In this document: positions 10,580 to 22,114 of the stretch, one piece after another
How positions within the stretch are numbered: position 1 is the stretch's first letter
How the letters are laid out: each line of letters begins with the position of its first letter
NCBI GenBank assembly: GCA_963580285.1
Contig: OY757016.1
Span: 43,229,124 to 43,293,123, forward strand
DNA length: 64,000 nucleotides
Direction of reading: 5' to 3'
Origin: Lucinisca nassula
Lineage: Eukaryota; Mollusca; Bivalvia; Lucinida; Lucinidae
Position numbers and translations under genes: made by a program
The notes under the pieces: generated by a model
The model's input: only the letters and a program-made list of their open reading frames with translations
Database searches by the model: none
What the model was told of the DNA's origin: nothing

Positions 10580-11655
10580 GGAGTTCATGACCATGGATTT
10601 CCAGCCAATGAATTCTTAAAGTACTGCATTTTCGTGCCTGAATCAATCCTCCCACCCGCCATCCACTCTTCAACGTTTGAAACTTGCGTGTCTAAATAAA
10701 TACAATTTATAAATAAATAAATAAATAAATAAAGAGCGATACTATAGACTCCATGTAAGTAGACGGATTTAAGCTGGAAATGAGAGAAAGTGGGGTTGCA
10801 AAGTTGCATGTAAATGAATTCTAAACAGAGATATTCTTACTATATAGTTAAATGATAATGCGTTAAACAGCTTTTCCATGTTAAAACACTTATAAAATTT
10901 CAATTAAATACTCGGATTCTGCGCACGCGCTTAATTAGAGTTTGACGTCTTATGATAGTCGATTCGTATTTGACTGAAATGTACAACAGATGCGATGTAT
11001 TTCGTAGGATAATTTGTTAAATTAAGTTTAGAAGATTATAACTTCACTTTAAAAGCAAATTTTATGTTGCAAAGAGCATTATTCTTAAATCATACTGTCG
11101 TTTGAAGCCTTTTAGTGTGATTGAAGAAATTGGTAGGAGGGGCCAATCCAGTTTTATGTTAAGTTTGCTAATAATTTTCCTCATAATGTAATTGGCACGT
11201 TTTGTTCAATTAGGGTTTTATTCCCCTTTTAGTTTCCCCTCATCATAAGATGCTTATGACCAGTTATATGAAGCCATAATTTTGTCTGTTTTAATCCGTA
11301 TGAATTTATCCTGACATGCTGAGGTCTCTATGCATTTGCCATGCACGCGCTACGATACTTAGGGCGTTAATACTTTCGATCTCCGCAACAGTATGTATAA
11401 CGCGATCTCTCGTAAAACGACGAAAAAATACGAGAGTCGAGAGTGTCACGTGTTTTATATGTCTTTGACGTTGAATGTCTTGTTCGAGTAAAAAAAGGTT
11501 TTTTGTTATACGGGTGTGTCAATTTTTATTGACAAAAATGAGGAAGGAAGCCTCTCCTGCAAAGTAAGCCCCACTCTCCTCTCGTAAAAATGCGGCTTGT
11601 GGGAATTTGTTACGCAATAACGTACGCCATAACGTGGTAATCCCATTCTTTCACA
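10580..11655. other. No recognised feature apart from (TAAA)n
   Basis: AAATAAATAAATA runs at 10710-10732. The rest is unassigned intronic sequence. Confidence 0.4.
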
Positions 11656-11659
11656 TTAC

Positions 11660-11920
11660 GATAACAAGCCCGTGCGACACAAGGCATTTTTGCACATCTC
11701 CAAAATGGCTACTTTTCTGATGAAAAGCCGTAATATTTTTTTCTTGCTTACACTGTAAACATAGGTTGTGGGTGCTCGTTAGAACCGGTTCTAACGAGTA
11801 CCCACAACCTGTGTCTTTGAGCTGAAATAAGTAAAATAATGTTAAACCCCGTAAACCCCAGTTTTCTCAAAATAAAGTGGGGTTTAGGAGTGTGTTTATT
11901 TCACGGAATCGTCAACCTCA
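11660..11920. mobile_element. Family A2 MITE with shortened core (11758-11813)
   Basis: The left end CATCTCCAAAATGGCTACTT and the right end TTCACGGAATCGTCAACC are those of the A2 subfamily. The core lacks the inner CGCCTC..GAGGCG segment but stays symmetric (GAACCGGTTC centre). Confidence 0.87.
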
Positions 11921-12354
11921 TGAAATGCGTTTTCTAATGAAGCAAGGGATGGAAAATTTGATACATTTAAACAACAAATAATCGCCTTAAATAAGACTTT
12001 AGCTGCATCTTGGTTACTCATTCAAACAGAACAGAACAGAACAGAACATTACTCATTCAGCCTATAATATAAAATGGAATTTACATATTCTGTTTCTATT
12101 TACATAACTGAAAAGTTTGACCCAGGGGCAAACTTTTAAAAGCCTTTTACTCGTGGGGAAGTGTTTATTTTTGTTCGTGAGCTGTATACATTTTTTCATT
12201 TACATCCTATCCCGAAATAACAAACGTTTGTTGAGATAGAATCGTGTATTGCCTAATTTTCTCTTTAGAAAAATATAAACTGAAACACTTAATATTCTTA
12301 TTTCTAGACACAATAAAGCCTTTGTCTCTACTGGTTAAACGTTCCGTATACGTA

Positions 12355-12560
12355 AATACAGACGAATTTAGTCCGTGTAATGAATACCCCCTTAAACCCC
12401 ACTTTATATGGAGAAAAGTGGCGTTTACATGGGTACACACTTTCCTTAGTACGTCTGCTCCAAGACATAGATTATTGGTACTCGTTAGAACCGCCTCAAT
12501 GAGGCGGTTCTAACGAGCACCTACAACCTATGTTTATAATAGAAATAAGGAAAATGACAC
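12355..12560. mobile_element. Family A MITE; core 12465-12532
   Basis: A hairpin of the AACCCCACTTTATATGG type precedes the core palindrome, which has a CTCAATGAG loop. The frames across it are shadows of the repeat. Confidence 0.87.
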
Positions 12561-12659
12561 ATTTGCAACCGAAAAATATCAGTTTTAGAATAGAACAGAA
12601 CAGGCTTTATCGAATTAACCATTTCTCTGACCACTCACAGCTTTAGAGAAAGAATATGC

Positions 12660-12945
12660 ATAAACATGTACAAATATTCTGCCCATCGGGGCTTGGAGAA
12701 ATAGATCGGGCCGCATGAAGCTTCCACGTAGAGCTTAAACCGGCCGCACACGAGTACTGGTAAACTGCTTAGAGGATCCAAGCCTGTCCGGGCAAACCGG
12801 TGCGAGTCAGACCGCCCATGCTTATATAAACCTCATACGTTTCATTGGGCGGCAGGGCTTTTGATGTCGGGTAAAAGTACCACAAAATTGGAAGCAACGC
12901 CCACAAAATGACCTATACAGTGTTGACGGGGACGTTAAACCTCAT
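12660..12945 (+). mobile_element. S1 SINE, near full length
   Basis: CATCGGGGCTTGGAGAAATA through GGATCCAAGCCTGTCCG to GTTGACGGGGACGTTAAACC. A ~25-bp segment (ATTTCATCTCAATG) is missing in the middle. Confidence 0.85.
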
Positions 12946-13246
12946 CTCCAGTCAATGCCCTGTTGTGGTCATGATGTTTGGTCTTTCTCACGCAGGGCTG
13001 CTGCGATTTATCACCGAAACCGTTTCGTGTTTTTCATGAGAGGCTGCGTGTATTAACATACCATACTGAACGAGTAGTTGACGTGTTGGCCTGTTCTCAG
13101 ATTGAAACGTAATTAAATCCGACTGACAGGTCTATTGTTTACATGCTATGCCATTACGTTATTGCTTTCTGAAGATGATGCTGCAGCAACACAAGACAAT
13201 GGATTTACCGCAAATAAATAAACAAATAAATAAATAGGTAAATAAA

Positions 13247-13466
13247 GTGAAATTCCGCTGTTAAGTCCACCAAAATTAAGACTAATTCTGCTTTAAAAGT
13301 TTATCTAGAAGGGTGAAGTTATTCTTTCTTCATGTTTTCTGCACACACCGTCCTCTGGTCAGGGACCACCATTGGGACTGTTCAAAAGTGGTCTTAAAGA
13401 CCACTTAGACCACTTATGAACAGTCCCAAAGGTGGTCTTAACATAGGATAGGAATTTTACTGTAAA
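13247..13466. mobile_element. Family C MITE, full copy
   Basis: GTGAAATTCCGCTGTTAAG and the inverted AATTTTACTGTA ends frame an internal palindrome of GGACTGTTCAAAAGTGGTCT and its inverse. It is in the opposite orientation to the copy at 6504. Confidence 0.85.
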
Positions 13467-13758
13467 TAAAAAAGAAGTTATCACGTAAATAAATAAATTA
13501 ACTATGGATTGAAAGAAAGAAAGAAAGAAAGAAAATAAACGCTTTGCAGAATAGACCAATTCAATGTCATATTTCATACATGCTAAACAACCGATAAGGA
13601 CTGATTCAAGCCATCTTCATTTTAAGGACTTAACTAAATTTAACGCGTTCTGTGGCGTCTGATCAGGGGCTTCACTATTCGCCTATGCCCTTTTTATATA
13701 GGTCGCTAGGCATATTCGTACATGTATTGGTTAAACAAGGTTAACAAATAGAGTATAA

Positions 13759-13970
13759 TTACAGTATTAAGACCACTTTTAGGACTGTTCAAAAGTGGTC
13801 TATAAGACCACTTTTGAACAGTCCTAAAGGTGGTCTCTGATCAGAGGCACAATGTATGCAGAAAACGCAGTGAAAAAATGAGTAGAACCTGCTAAATATT
13901 TTTTTTTTTAAAAAAAAAGCAGAATTAGTCTTAATATTAGGTGGTCTTAATAGCAAAATTTCACTGTACC
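13759..13970. mobile_element. Family C MITE, full copy
   Basis: TACAGTATTAAGACCACTTT, a central AAGTGGTC/GACCACTT hairpin, and the end AATAGCAAAATTTCACTGTA. It lies ~290 bp from an inverted copy (13247). Confidence 0.85.
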
Positions 13971-13974
13971 AGGT

Positions 13975-15050
13975 TATAAATAGTCAGATATGCCAGAAAC
14001 AAAATGACAATAGGATAAAAGATATACTGTGATGTTGGAGCGGAAATATGTCTGCTGGCAAGCAAAGGGGTGTCAGACTCTCCTTAAAGGAGCTAAATTA
14101 CCGTAATCAGATCAAATCAGTAATCAGTAATGCTGAAGCGACGGATTATGTCATAGTTGCACCCCCCTAATAATCCGATTAGACCCCCACCCCGTAAGCT
14201 TATATCATATTGTACACATCCTCGTTAACAAGGGTCAGTTTAGTCTAACGTAACTTTAAACCGACCCGCACCCGTCTGTCAGTCTTATCTTTCTGAATCT
14301 ACGCCAGTTTGACTTGTAATCATGCCTATGCATTACGTCTCTTGTTTACAAAATCCATATTTTAACAACTTCTGATCAGAGCATATTTTCTTGCTTAAGA
14401 CGGATACTACTGCAACGATATAACAAAAACATGTGACTCAAAGAACTGCAAATTAATTCTTCGCTTTGTTTCAAGCATGTTACTGCGCTGAATTTCTTGT
14501 TTGCCAATTTACATGAAGACCAAATGACAAAGTCAATCTTTCCTACGCCCTTCAACCCCTGGCGCTGTTTAGAAAGACGCCATGCAGTCTTCGCTTCTTC
14601 AATAGAGCTTATCCGGCAGTGCTATTTACACAGGTATCAGATACTACACACAGCATCATTGGGTACAAAATCTGACAGCTGCTGTATAAATCTAATGGAT
14701 TTTCAATGGAAATAGTCTGACCTTGGTACACTTTTCTTAGTTTATTTGGCTAATTAATGATATTAGGAAGAATATGAGTTCTACAAATTTTAATATAAAG
14801 TCTGTCAAAGAGTTACAGCAGTTTTTTTAAGAGTTGCGGAGTCATTTTCAGTGATCAAAAGAAGATTAATTTGGTAGAACTTTGTGAGAATTGTGTCAAA
14901 CTTAACATGAGGTAGACCCTGATGGTTTGTTGGAAGACAGAGCCGAAGTTTTAAGGGACAAATTATATCTTGCAGATGGGACAGTATTGCAACAATATAG
15001 ACCCTGATCAGCCACAATGACATTAGATTCATCCAATATATTTATATTAT
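13975..15050. other. No recognised feature
   Basis: Short frames at 14497 (plus) and 14805 (minus) match nothing. No repeats that I can assign. Confidence 0.4.
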
Positions 15051-15051
15051 T

Positions 15052-15160
15052 TTGTTTGTTACGAGATCTAGCGTCCCCAGATCATTTTGGAGACGTTGCT
15101 TCCAATTTTGTGGGACATTGAGATGAAACGACTTCTCAAGCCCTGCCGCCCTATGAAACT
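15052..15160 (-). mobile_element. S1 SINE fragment
   Basis: Reverse complement of the S1 tail region: TTTTGGAGACGTTGCTTCC and GACATTGAGATGAAACGAC. The head is missing. Confidence 0.7.
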
Positions 15161-15407
15161 AGAAGCGATATCTATTATAAAAGACCTATCGCTATATCAT
15201 GAATAATTGTCATAATTTTGAGCTCGAACAATTTAAGTCTATAAGTGACTCAAATGTGGTAAACATTCTTTGTGTCACTTCTGATGTGCACAAATTCTCA
15301 ATGTGACAGTAGAGACACCGATCAAACTGTGCACATGTGCATGTTGCATAATACTCTTTGCGTGGTGCACATGTAAATTGTAGGAATTTCTGTGTTTCAC
15401 CATCTAT

Positions 15408-15702
15408 TTTTTGTTTGATCGGAGGTTTAACGTCCCCGTCAACACTGTATAGGTCATTTTGGAGACGTTGCTTTCAATTTTGTGGGACTTTTACCCGACA
15501 TTGAGATGATATGACATCTCAAGCCCTGTCGCCCAATGAAAACAATAGGGTTTATTAGCATGGACGGTCTGCCTCGCACCGCTGTTCCTGGACAGGCTTA
15601 GATCCTCAAAGCGGTTTACCAGTACTAGTGTGCGGGCCGGATTCAGCTCTGCGTGGAAGCATCATGCAGCCCATATATTTCTTCAAGCCCCTATGGGCGG
15701 GG
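15408..15702 (-). mobile_element. S1 SINE, full length
   Basis: Reads on the minus strand from CCCCCGCCCATAGGGGCTTG to GTTGACGGGGACGTTAAACC. Confidence 0.85.
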
Positions 15703-15800
15703 GCTTATTTCACCTAATAACCATCTTTCATAATAAGCATACCCAATGAGGATTACCAATCATATCTGTGATCAGTTTTTCATGGGGTCTTGCGCAGATT

Positions 15801-16083
15801 TCGAAAACACGCCTATTCAAATATTTGATAATTTTAACACCAAAATTGAACATTTTTAGATAAGAAATTGATATTTCAAATTTCTTCTCAAAACATAAAT
15901 AATGGGAACTCGTTAGAACCGCCTCAGCGAGGCGGTTTAACGAGTATCATCAATGTCAATCTAGGTTTTTGAGCAGAAATAAAAAATATATACCTCTGTA
16001 AACCCAATTTTTACTTATATAAAGGTGGAGTTTAAGAGGGGAGGGGGGGGGGGGGCAAAATTATATAGGCGTATTTTCGTGAT
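15801..16083. mobile_element. Family A1 MITE, both ends present
   Basis: The left end is CGAAAACACGCCTATTC and the right end ATAGGCGTATTTTCGTGATG, defining the A1 terminal inverted repeat. The core lies at about 15895-15965. A 14-base G run interrupts the right arm (16043 on). Confidence 0.87.
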
Positions 16084-16199
16084 GAGGCTTCGAGTCATAA
16101 TCTACATCCATCAAGTTTCATCCGTGGCTTTGGAAATGGGGGAAATATTTCACTCCCTTCATGTGTGCATTTTGTCTGTAGCGACTATCACTTTTACAT

Positions 16200-16490
16200 T
16201 TTCCCCGCCCCCGCCCATCGGGGCTTGCAAAAACAGAATGGGCTGCATGGTGCTTCCACGCAGAGCTGAAACTGTCCACACATGAGTACTGGTAAGCCGC
16301 TTAGAAGAACTAAGCCTGTCTAGGCAAAGTAGCGCGAGTCTTTTGGTTTCATTGAGCGGCAGGGCTTGAGATGTCACTTCGTCTCGCTGTTGGGTAATAG
16401 TCCCACAAAATTGGAAGCAATGTCTCCGAAATGACCCAAATAGTGCTGACGGGGACGTTAAACCTCAATGCTAACAAACAATTCTACATT
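16200..16490 (+). mobile_element. S1 SINE
   Basis: CCCGCCCATCGGGGCTTGC head, GCTTCCACGCAGAGCTG, and GTGCTGACGGGGACGTTAAA tail. Confidence 0.85.
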
Positions 16491-16494
16491 TCTC

Positions 16495-16905
16495 TCAAGC
16501 ACACCAGTTAGTTAACAATGTCTTGTATAAGATATGCACATTAAATTAAATAAATAGCCAGATGTTAAATTAAAATCATAATTCCTTCCAATACTATCAA
16601 ATCACTCTTTCATGAATGAAATACATCTTCTATCAGGTCAATATTAACAGACAAAAATAAACAAAGAAAGGAATTTGACAGACTCTCCTAGTGCATAGCT
16701 ATATAAATTTCTAGCTGTTTGTACCCAATGAGGTAAACTTTACACACAGCATATGCTTATCAGCTACTACCGGAGTAGGCCTATTGAACGTGAAATGTAT
16801 TACCTTCAATCAGCCTAACAGTGCTTATTATGTATACATAATACTGTGCTACGTAGCCAAAGCAAGGAGAACACGGAATATAAGCCTAGCAGTCCTTTTC
16901 TGAAA
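16495..16905. other. No recognised feature
   Basis: AT-rich spacer. A TTATGTATACATAA palindrome at 16828 is short and probably chance. Confidence 0.4.
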
Positions 16906-16910
16906 CTTTT

Positions 16911-16976
16911 GCAAACAGTGCAGACCTAGATCAGACGCCGCATAACGCGGCGTCTGATCTGGATCTACACTGTTTA
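16911..16976. repeat. Family B palindrome
   Basis: GCAAACAGTGCAGACCTAGA ... CGCATAACGCGGCG ... and its inverse. The outer arm CTGATACCCCTACAATTGG follows at 17028. Confidence 0.85.
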
Positions 16977-17059
16977 CTTAAAGAACATTCATTTTTGTAA
17001 AATTTGCTACCCACCAAAAAAACAAACCTGATACCCCTACAATTGGAAATGGACCACTC

Positions 17060-17800
17060 CAGGCTTACTAGGTGGGACATTTTCGCACAGGTATGCTTAC
17101 GCAAGGGATGGAATAAAGGTTAATTATAGTTAAAAACAACATACTCATGTTCTACACAGCGGAATAAATCGTTTTATTCTTTAGAAATTAATTAGCAATA
17201 ATAGGACTATGTGTTTCATAGGCACCGCACGGTAACGCTTACGTATTTGAGATGCTTTTTTATGCTTGTCACAGCTGTTGCGAATGTCGTTTAAACGGGC
17301 ATTTATTGTGCCACAGTTGTTGTGTTATTTCCGCTTTAGGTAGTGATTGCCAGTATTTTTCTCCCCTTTCTGTTGAATCTTAATTATTTTCGGTAAAGAA
17401 AAAAAAATAGAATAGTTGTAAGCTACAGATAAAATCATCATAAACAACGAAACATTTGTATGCCAATCTTTGCAAACAGAATGTCGTTTCTAGCGCTAAA
17501 CGTTATCTGATGAATATAGTTATATTTGTGCTACAGAACGATAAAGAATGATTTGTTCAATAACCACGCCATAAAGCAGAGAAATACAATATTTTCAACT
17601 GTTTCGGATACCCGATATTACGTGAGAACAACACTAATTTCAAACCCTAACCCTAAGGTTTCTTACGAAAAGCCACTTCATGAAAAAACGCTGTCGAAGA
17701 GTGGATATAAGATCACCTACAAACCAGGCATATGCTAAGTGACCTCTTGCACTGCCTTTGATTTTGTCGCAGCGAATTTAACTTCGTATCCATGTTCACA
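17060..17800. other. No recognised feature
   Basis: Contains two telomere-like CCCTAA units at 17644-17655, too few to mean anything. Confidence 0.4.
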
Positions 17801-17860
17801 GTATAGGCCGTTGCTTTGGCGAGTCGGTCGGGACCGACTCGCCAAAGCAACGGCCTATAC
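17801..17860. repeat. Perfect 29-bp-arm palindrome
   Basis: The arms 17801-17829 and 17832-17860 are exact inverse complements with a GG spacer. The arm starts GTATAGGCCGTTGC and ends GAGTCGGTC. It is GC-richer than its surroundings and seen once in the window. Confidence 0.95.
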
Positions 17861-18235
17861 ACTAATTACAATTCAAAATGGAAACAACTACGCTTTTTTG
17901 TGCGTTGCTTGTTCCTCTCCGGTGGTAGGACGGTCACGCAACTGAAACGGATAATCAATAGAGTTTGCCACTATGGCGGTTTTTTGTTTCGGGTAACGAG
18001 GATATGCAACCCTGAGCAGCTTTTCAACACAAGTAACCTGGAATGAAATGTTTGATTCCTTTAGTTTTTGACTGGTTACCTTGTCACCTAGTATGCAAAA
18101 AGTTAAAAAAAAAAAAAAAGGGCGGACTTTTTTACCTGCTTCCGAATGTCTTCAAACAAGTCGGCCAACCTGTCCTGTTTACGGTAGCCTTACAAACCAT
18201 AAAAATTAAAACAAAACAAAATATGGATATTTGGC

Positions 18236-18257
18236 AATCGTTCGTTCGTTCGTTCGT

Positions 18258-18293
<36 letters not shown>

Positions 18294-18312
18294 TATTTCT
18301 TTCTTTCTTTCT
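18236..18312. repeat. (TTCG)n/(TTTC)n microsatellite
   Basis: GTTC units pass into TTTC units. The Ser/Phe-rich frames here are translations of this repeat, not genes. Confidence 0.95.
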
Positions 18313-18314
18313 TC

Positions 18315-19065
18315 TACTCGGCACTCTACGTTTTCTTTTTACTGTTTTTATTATTATTTATTTTCGCGAGGTTCAAAAGCGACACCGACTTTGGGTTAGA
18401 TATCAGATATTTTTGTTGAACAATACTTCAACATTTCAAACTGAAATAGTGGTGTCATTTGGTGAACAGTCAACAGAAGGCATCATTCATTCTAATGGTC
18501 TACATTTTATTGTATCGAAGAATACAGCGTACTCGTGTGTCACTAAGACCGAACCATGTAAAATACCTTTTTAATATTTTTATTAGCTATTTAACCCTTA
18601 GGATGCAAAACTTGGCGACATCATACCGGCACTCCACAATTAATAAAGTCCTTCTCCTTCTTTGAAATGACCTGAGAGTACACCCTGGCGTTCATTTTAC
18701 AGTTACTTTTTAATTATAAAATACAATATTTCACTAACAAGAAGTTTGAAATAGTTTCTCCCGCTGAACAATACAAATTCAAAATTAGACTCCTTTGATC
18801 TTTTTTGTCTTAAGTATGGGTTCTTTATAGAATTCTTGTTACAATTAGTTTTTAAAAGGAACTTCTCGCATTTAAAATAAAAAAATGAAAAAAGTATGAT
18901 CTGTTAATAGCTTTGATTTCTTACACCTATTGGTACCAGTCATTAGCTCATATTGCAATCTAAACGCTCATTCAGACGGTCCCAATAAACATACAAAAAT
19001 TTAAGTTTGGAAAATGAATCAACATAACGGTTCTCAGCGAATTTGTCCATAGGTTAACAAGGCCT
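18315..19065. other. No recognised feature
   Basis: AT-rich intronic sequence. Confidence 0.4.
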
Positions 19066-19069
19066 TGTC

Positions 19070-19275
19070 ATTGACGCCTTTGTAAACACAACTTTATAAA
19101 GAAAAATGTGGGATTTAGGATTATAAAGGGGTATCTTTTTTTCCCTTATGTTTGCTCCAAAACATAGAGTACCCACAATCTATGTTCTTGAACAAGAAAG
19201 AAGAATATAATCATACCTTGTAAACCCCGCTCGTATCCATATAAACTGGGGGTTTAAAGTGAATCGTTAATGCGA
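19070..19275. mobile_element. Family A MITE, half core, 93 bp upstream of the GATA exon
   Basis: ACAACTTTATAAAG with its inverse, GCTCCAAAACATAG, then only the outer arm of the core (GAGTACCCACAATCTATG), then a GTAAACCCCGC hairpin and the end TCGTTAATGCG. Confidence 0.75.
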
Positions 19276-19368
19276 TGATCTGAAACAATAGCATTGCCAG
19301 ACCAACGAAATTGCGTAGAGTTGTAACCTGATCGTTTAAATGACAGTTTCTATTTTTGTTTGTTGCAG

Positions 19369-19494
19369 TCTGCAGCGAGAAGAGCGGGAACCAGCTGTGC
19401 CAACTGCGGAACCTCCACGACCACGTTGTGGAGGCGGAATCAAAATGGCGACCCTGTATGTAACGCATGTGGCCTCTACTACAAATTACACAAT
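19369..19494 (+). CDS. GATA2/3: GATA factor (GATA1/2/3 class), exon encoding the C-terminal zinc finger
   Basis: This internal coding exon has 42 codons. It starts after a pyrimidine-rich tract ending TGTTGCAG (AG at 19367-19368) and ends before GTAAGT at 19495; both boundaries fall between codons. It encodes a class IV GATA finger: Cys at exon residues 10, 13, 31 and 34 give C-X2-C-X17-C-X2-C, with TLWRRN between and [12 protein letters not shown] at the end. In this family the C-finger binds (A/T)GATA(A/G) in the nucleus and recruits cofactors. The exon starts [10 protein letters not shown] and ends KLHN, the same places as in vertebrate GATA2/3 genes as I recall them. The KLHN end, rather than KLHG, fits GATA1/2/3 over GATA4/5/6. 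The N-finger exon should lie upstream but is not in the window. Family A MITEs lie within about 100 bp on each side. Confidence 0.96.
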
Positions 19495-19539
19495 GTAAGT
19501 TATTAGGTTTTTCTTTCTGTAGGATACCACACCCATGTG

Positions 19540-19765
19540 TGATAAAAACTTTCTATCATGGCTTAAAAAGGCATTTTTACGATGAAAATATTTCATTTTT
19601 CTTTTTTTTCTGCTATACACATAGATTGTAAGTGCTCGTTAGAACCGCCTCCACGAATACCAACAATCTGTGCCAATGAGAAGAAAATAGGAAAATAATG
19701 TAAACCATTCTTAATCACATTTTTCGCTGTACAAGGGTTTTCATTTCACAGATTCACAGATTGGG
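19540..19765. mobile_element. Family A MITE, about 45 bp downstream of the GATA exon
   Basis: ACATAGATTGTAAGTGCTCG with a partly lost right arm (CACGAATACCAACAATCTGT), then GAGAAGAAAATAGG and the outer flank. Core 19619-19672. Confidence 0.78.
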
Positions 19766-19769
19766 TCAT

Positions 19770-20750
19770 ATGGTGTCTTCCTGTTTTCGTGTCTGTTTTA
19801 TTTTTTAGTGTCCCAGTAAACGTCATGGTCATATCGGGACGGCTTTGTTAAATCAAGTGTGTATATGAGAGGTCCCATCAGCTCCTTCTTTTAGTAATTA
19901 GAAACTTTGTGTACGAAAATGATGTTATCAGCAATAGATGTTATCAGCAAATGATGTTATCAGCAAAAGTAAAAGAGAAACAAAAGTGGTGTAAACATAG
20001 TGTTAACATGTCTTTACAAATATAGCTACGTCTACCCTTTTTCTACATACACTGTGGATTTACCGAGTTATCCGTCGGTTGAACATCGCTAAAGTAATGT
20101 GTTCTACAGTAACAATTCGTTCCTATCAACGCCCGTGAAAATTGCCCAATTCATGAAAAATAATAATTTTTAAATGGCATATTTTGTAGTTTGCAAATCT
20201 AATTTTGCCGTAATTCATTGCGTATTTTTATATACAAAATGTAAATCTTCCCAAGGAGGATAGAAAGTGTTTGAAATTTGAACTTTTTATAGATACGGTT
20301 TGCTTATAAATGAAATAAATTATCAGTGGCTGACTACTTATAAGTCATATAAATGTAGTCAATATGATGTTGCATTTACATGGAGCGTGAAAACTGATTT
20401 TGCCCGGAGAAAAACATTTTAAAGAAGAGTTTTATGGAAAATGATCAAACCATTAAAGATGAAGTTAAGTATTTTCTGCTTCCGTACCTGGTACGGATAT
20501 GGTATGAAATTGATTTTAAACTCTTTTCTGAGTCGTTGAGTCGAAACTGCATTTACACTTAAAGCAAAACTTCTAGACAATGGCTTCTTTAATCATCTGC
20601 GGCGGCACCAAAGTCATTAGTGTAACATATCTAGTATGTAACATGATACTTTCCGGTATTCCTGGCTCTCTGAGACTGAAAATTTACAATAGAAATTAAT
20701 ATACATCTTTTTATGCTCCAGACATCGTTCACAGAGGCGTTTTCAATGAG
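19770..20750. other. Unassigned intron with a 19-bp triplet repeat
   Basis: ATGATGTTATCAGCAA-type units occur three times at 19917-19967. Nothing else was recognised. Confidence 0.5.
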
Positions 20751-20754
20751 TATT

Positions 20755-20975
20755 CGCATTGTAACCCTTTTTGTACCAAAATGGATCCTTCCTCCTTATA
20801 TATAGCACAAGTCCATTGCTAAATTTAGGGGTGTCAGGTTGTATTTTCTCCAAAATTTATTTGGAAAATGGCTTAAATTTTCGCAAACAGTGTAGGTCCT
20901 GATCAGGCGCCGCGTTCTGGGCCTGCACTGTTTACCAGGGTACCCGTTTTTGCGGTTTCTGGTACAAAATGGGTT
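20755..20975. mobile_element. Family B MITE, inverted relative to 4435-4710
   Basis: GTACCAAAATGGATCCTTCC and TTTAGGGGTGTCAGGTTGTA match the reversed outer arm of the 4435 copy. The core (20883-20934) has lost part of its right arm. Confidence 0.82.
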
Positions 20976-20979
20976 AATG

Positions 20980-22010
20980 CATGCTTTGAGCAGAAATAAG
21001 AAAACTTTTATGTATGACAATAACGTGTATTCATACGGACTTTCCTCGATATGAAATATGTGCTCTTTATATTGTCTTACAAACTAAGTATAATAATAAT
21101 GATAATAATAAAGTTCTAATGAAAGGAACTGTGTTCTAACATCCTGAAATCATCCAAAATGATACTGGCACCAGACTTAAATAGATCTGGAAAAGAGAAA
21201 GAAAATAGAGTGTACCACAAAATAACATGTCAAAACTTTAAGAAATCTTATAGCAGTTGCAGGACCTGTTACCGTCATTATTTCAAAATATTTAAATATG
21301 TTCTATAAAAACCGCAAAGAATTACTCTTATTTCACTATAATTAGATACAGGAAATAAGAACAAAAATACCATGACCAGGGTATGCATAGAGCGTAAAGA
21401 AGGTCGGTCCGCCGGACTATAGGCGCCAGCGTGGCCCTTTATATATTTAGATGCTTTTCTACCATTCTGTTCTAGTTTTAAGGGCGATTATGGTAGGCCA
21501 TCATTCAAAATGTTACAATTTAACGCATAATTTCACGTCTATTAGAGAAGCTTGGTAGATCACTTATTTCAGTAATTATCTTCTCATCATAGCATTGTAT
21601 ACACTGGAACAGCATGAGTTTCTTTTTCTGGGACATACTGAAACGAAATATGAAAAAATACTATACATTAAGATGTTTGTATCAATTACGCAGATATCAA
21701 GCGATAAGGCATTCAGATTTTTTTTAAATATTTTATTATTCGAGTTTTCCGTAGTTCGTTTAAAGCAAGAAACCTGTTCAGCATTCGAGATTGTCAGTGA
21801 TTTGCAGAGTCTCCATGCCCTTCATCATAGTCTGGTTTATATTTTCATGTTACATGAATTTTAGGACAAAATTAGCAATCACAAAAATAAGAACTTTACA
21901 ACAATGTATGAATGGCAACGCGTTCATGGTTGAAACATGCAAAAAAGAACAAACATAACCGAAGTTAGTGTTAATAGATACGTCATCTTGTCTTTCGGAT
22001 GAGGCTTTTA
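20980..22010. other. No recognised feature
   Basis: AT-rich intron. Frame 21595-21864 (plus) shows no domain. Confidence 0.4.
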
Positions 22011-22112
22011 GGGTTTGTTGCTTCATGTTTGTGTTTCTTTCCCTTTGGTGTCCCTGTTAGGAGCTGTGGGTTAATTGTATCTATTCCTGATCATTGCCTC
22101 TACTTCTATTTT
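22011..22112. repeat. Family F repeat, short
   Basis: TGTTTCTTTCCCTTTGGTGT and GGAGCTGTGGGTTAATTGTA are shared with 52075-52165 and, reversed, with 61803-61875. Nature unknown. Confidence 0.65.
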
Positions 22113-22114
22113 AA

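Larger units (their letters stand above)
1..19368 (+). other. Probable upstream intron of the GATA gene, full of repeats
   Basis: The zinc-finger exon has an acceptor and so must be spliced to an exon further 5'. I looked for a first GATA finger (CVNCG...CNACG) and found none on the + strand, so this stretch is best read as intron. Everything recognisable in it is a mobile element or simple repeat, listed separately. Confidence 0.6.

Noticed and set aside
16034..16057. G-quadruplex in the poly-G stretch
   Set aside because: A long homopolymer run inside a MITE arm; likely slippage or sequencing noise rather than a spaced G4 motif.
17643..17656. Telomere-like CCCTAACCCTAA
   Set aside because: Only two units; expected by chance in 64 kb of AT-rich sequence.
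18043..18419. Two frames of 118 and 62 codons rich in Phe/Ser/Leu
   Set aside because: Translations of the (TTTC)n microsatellite.
1..19368. First (N-terminal) GATA zinc-finger exon
   Set aside because: Searched for by eye for a CVNCG/CNACG-type coding pattern with splice sites on the + strand and not found; it may lie upstream of the window.
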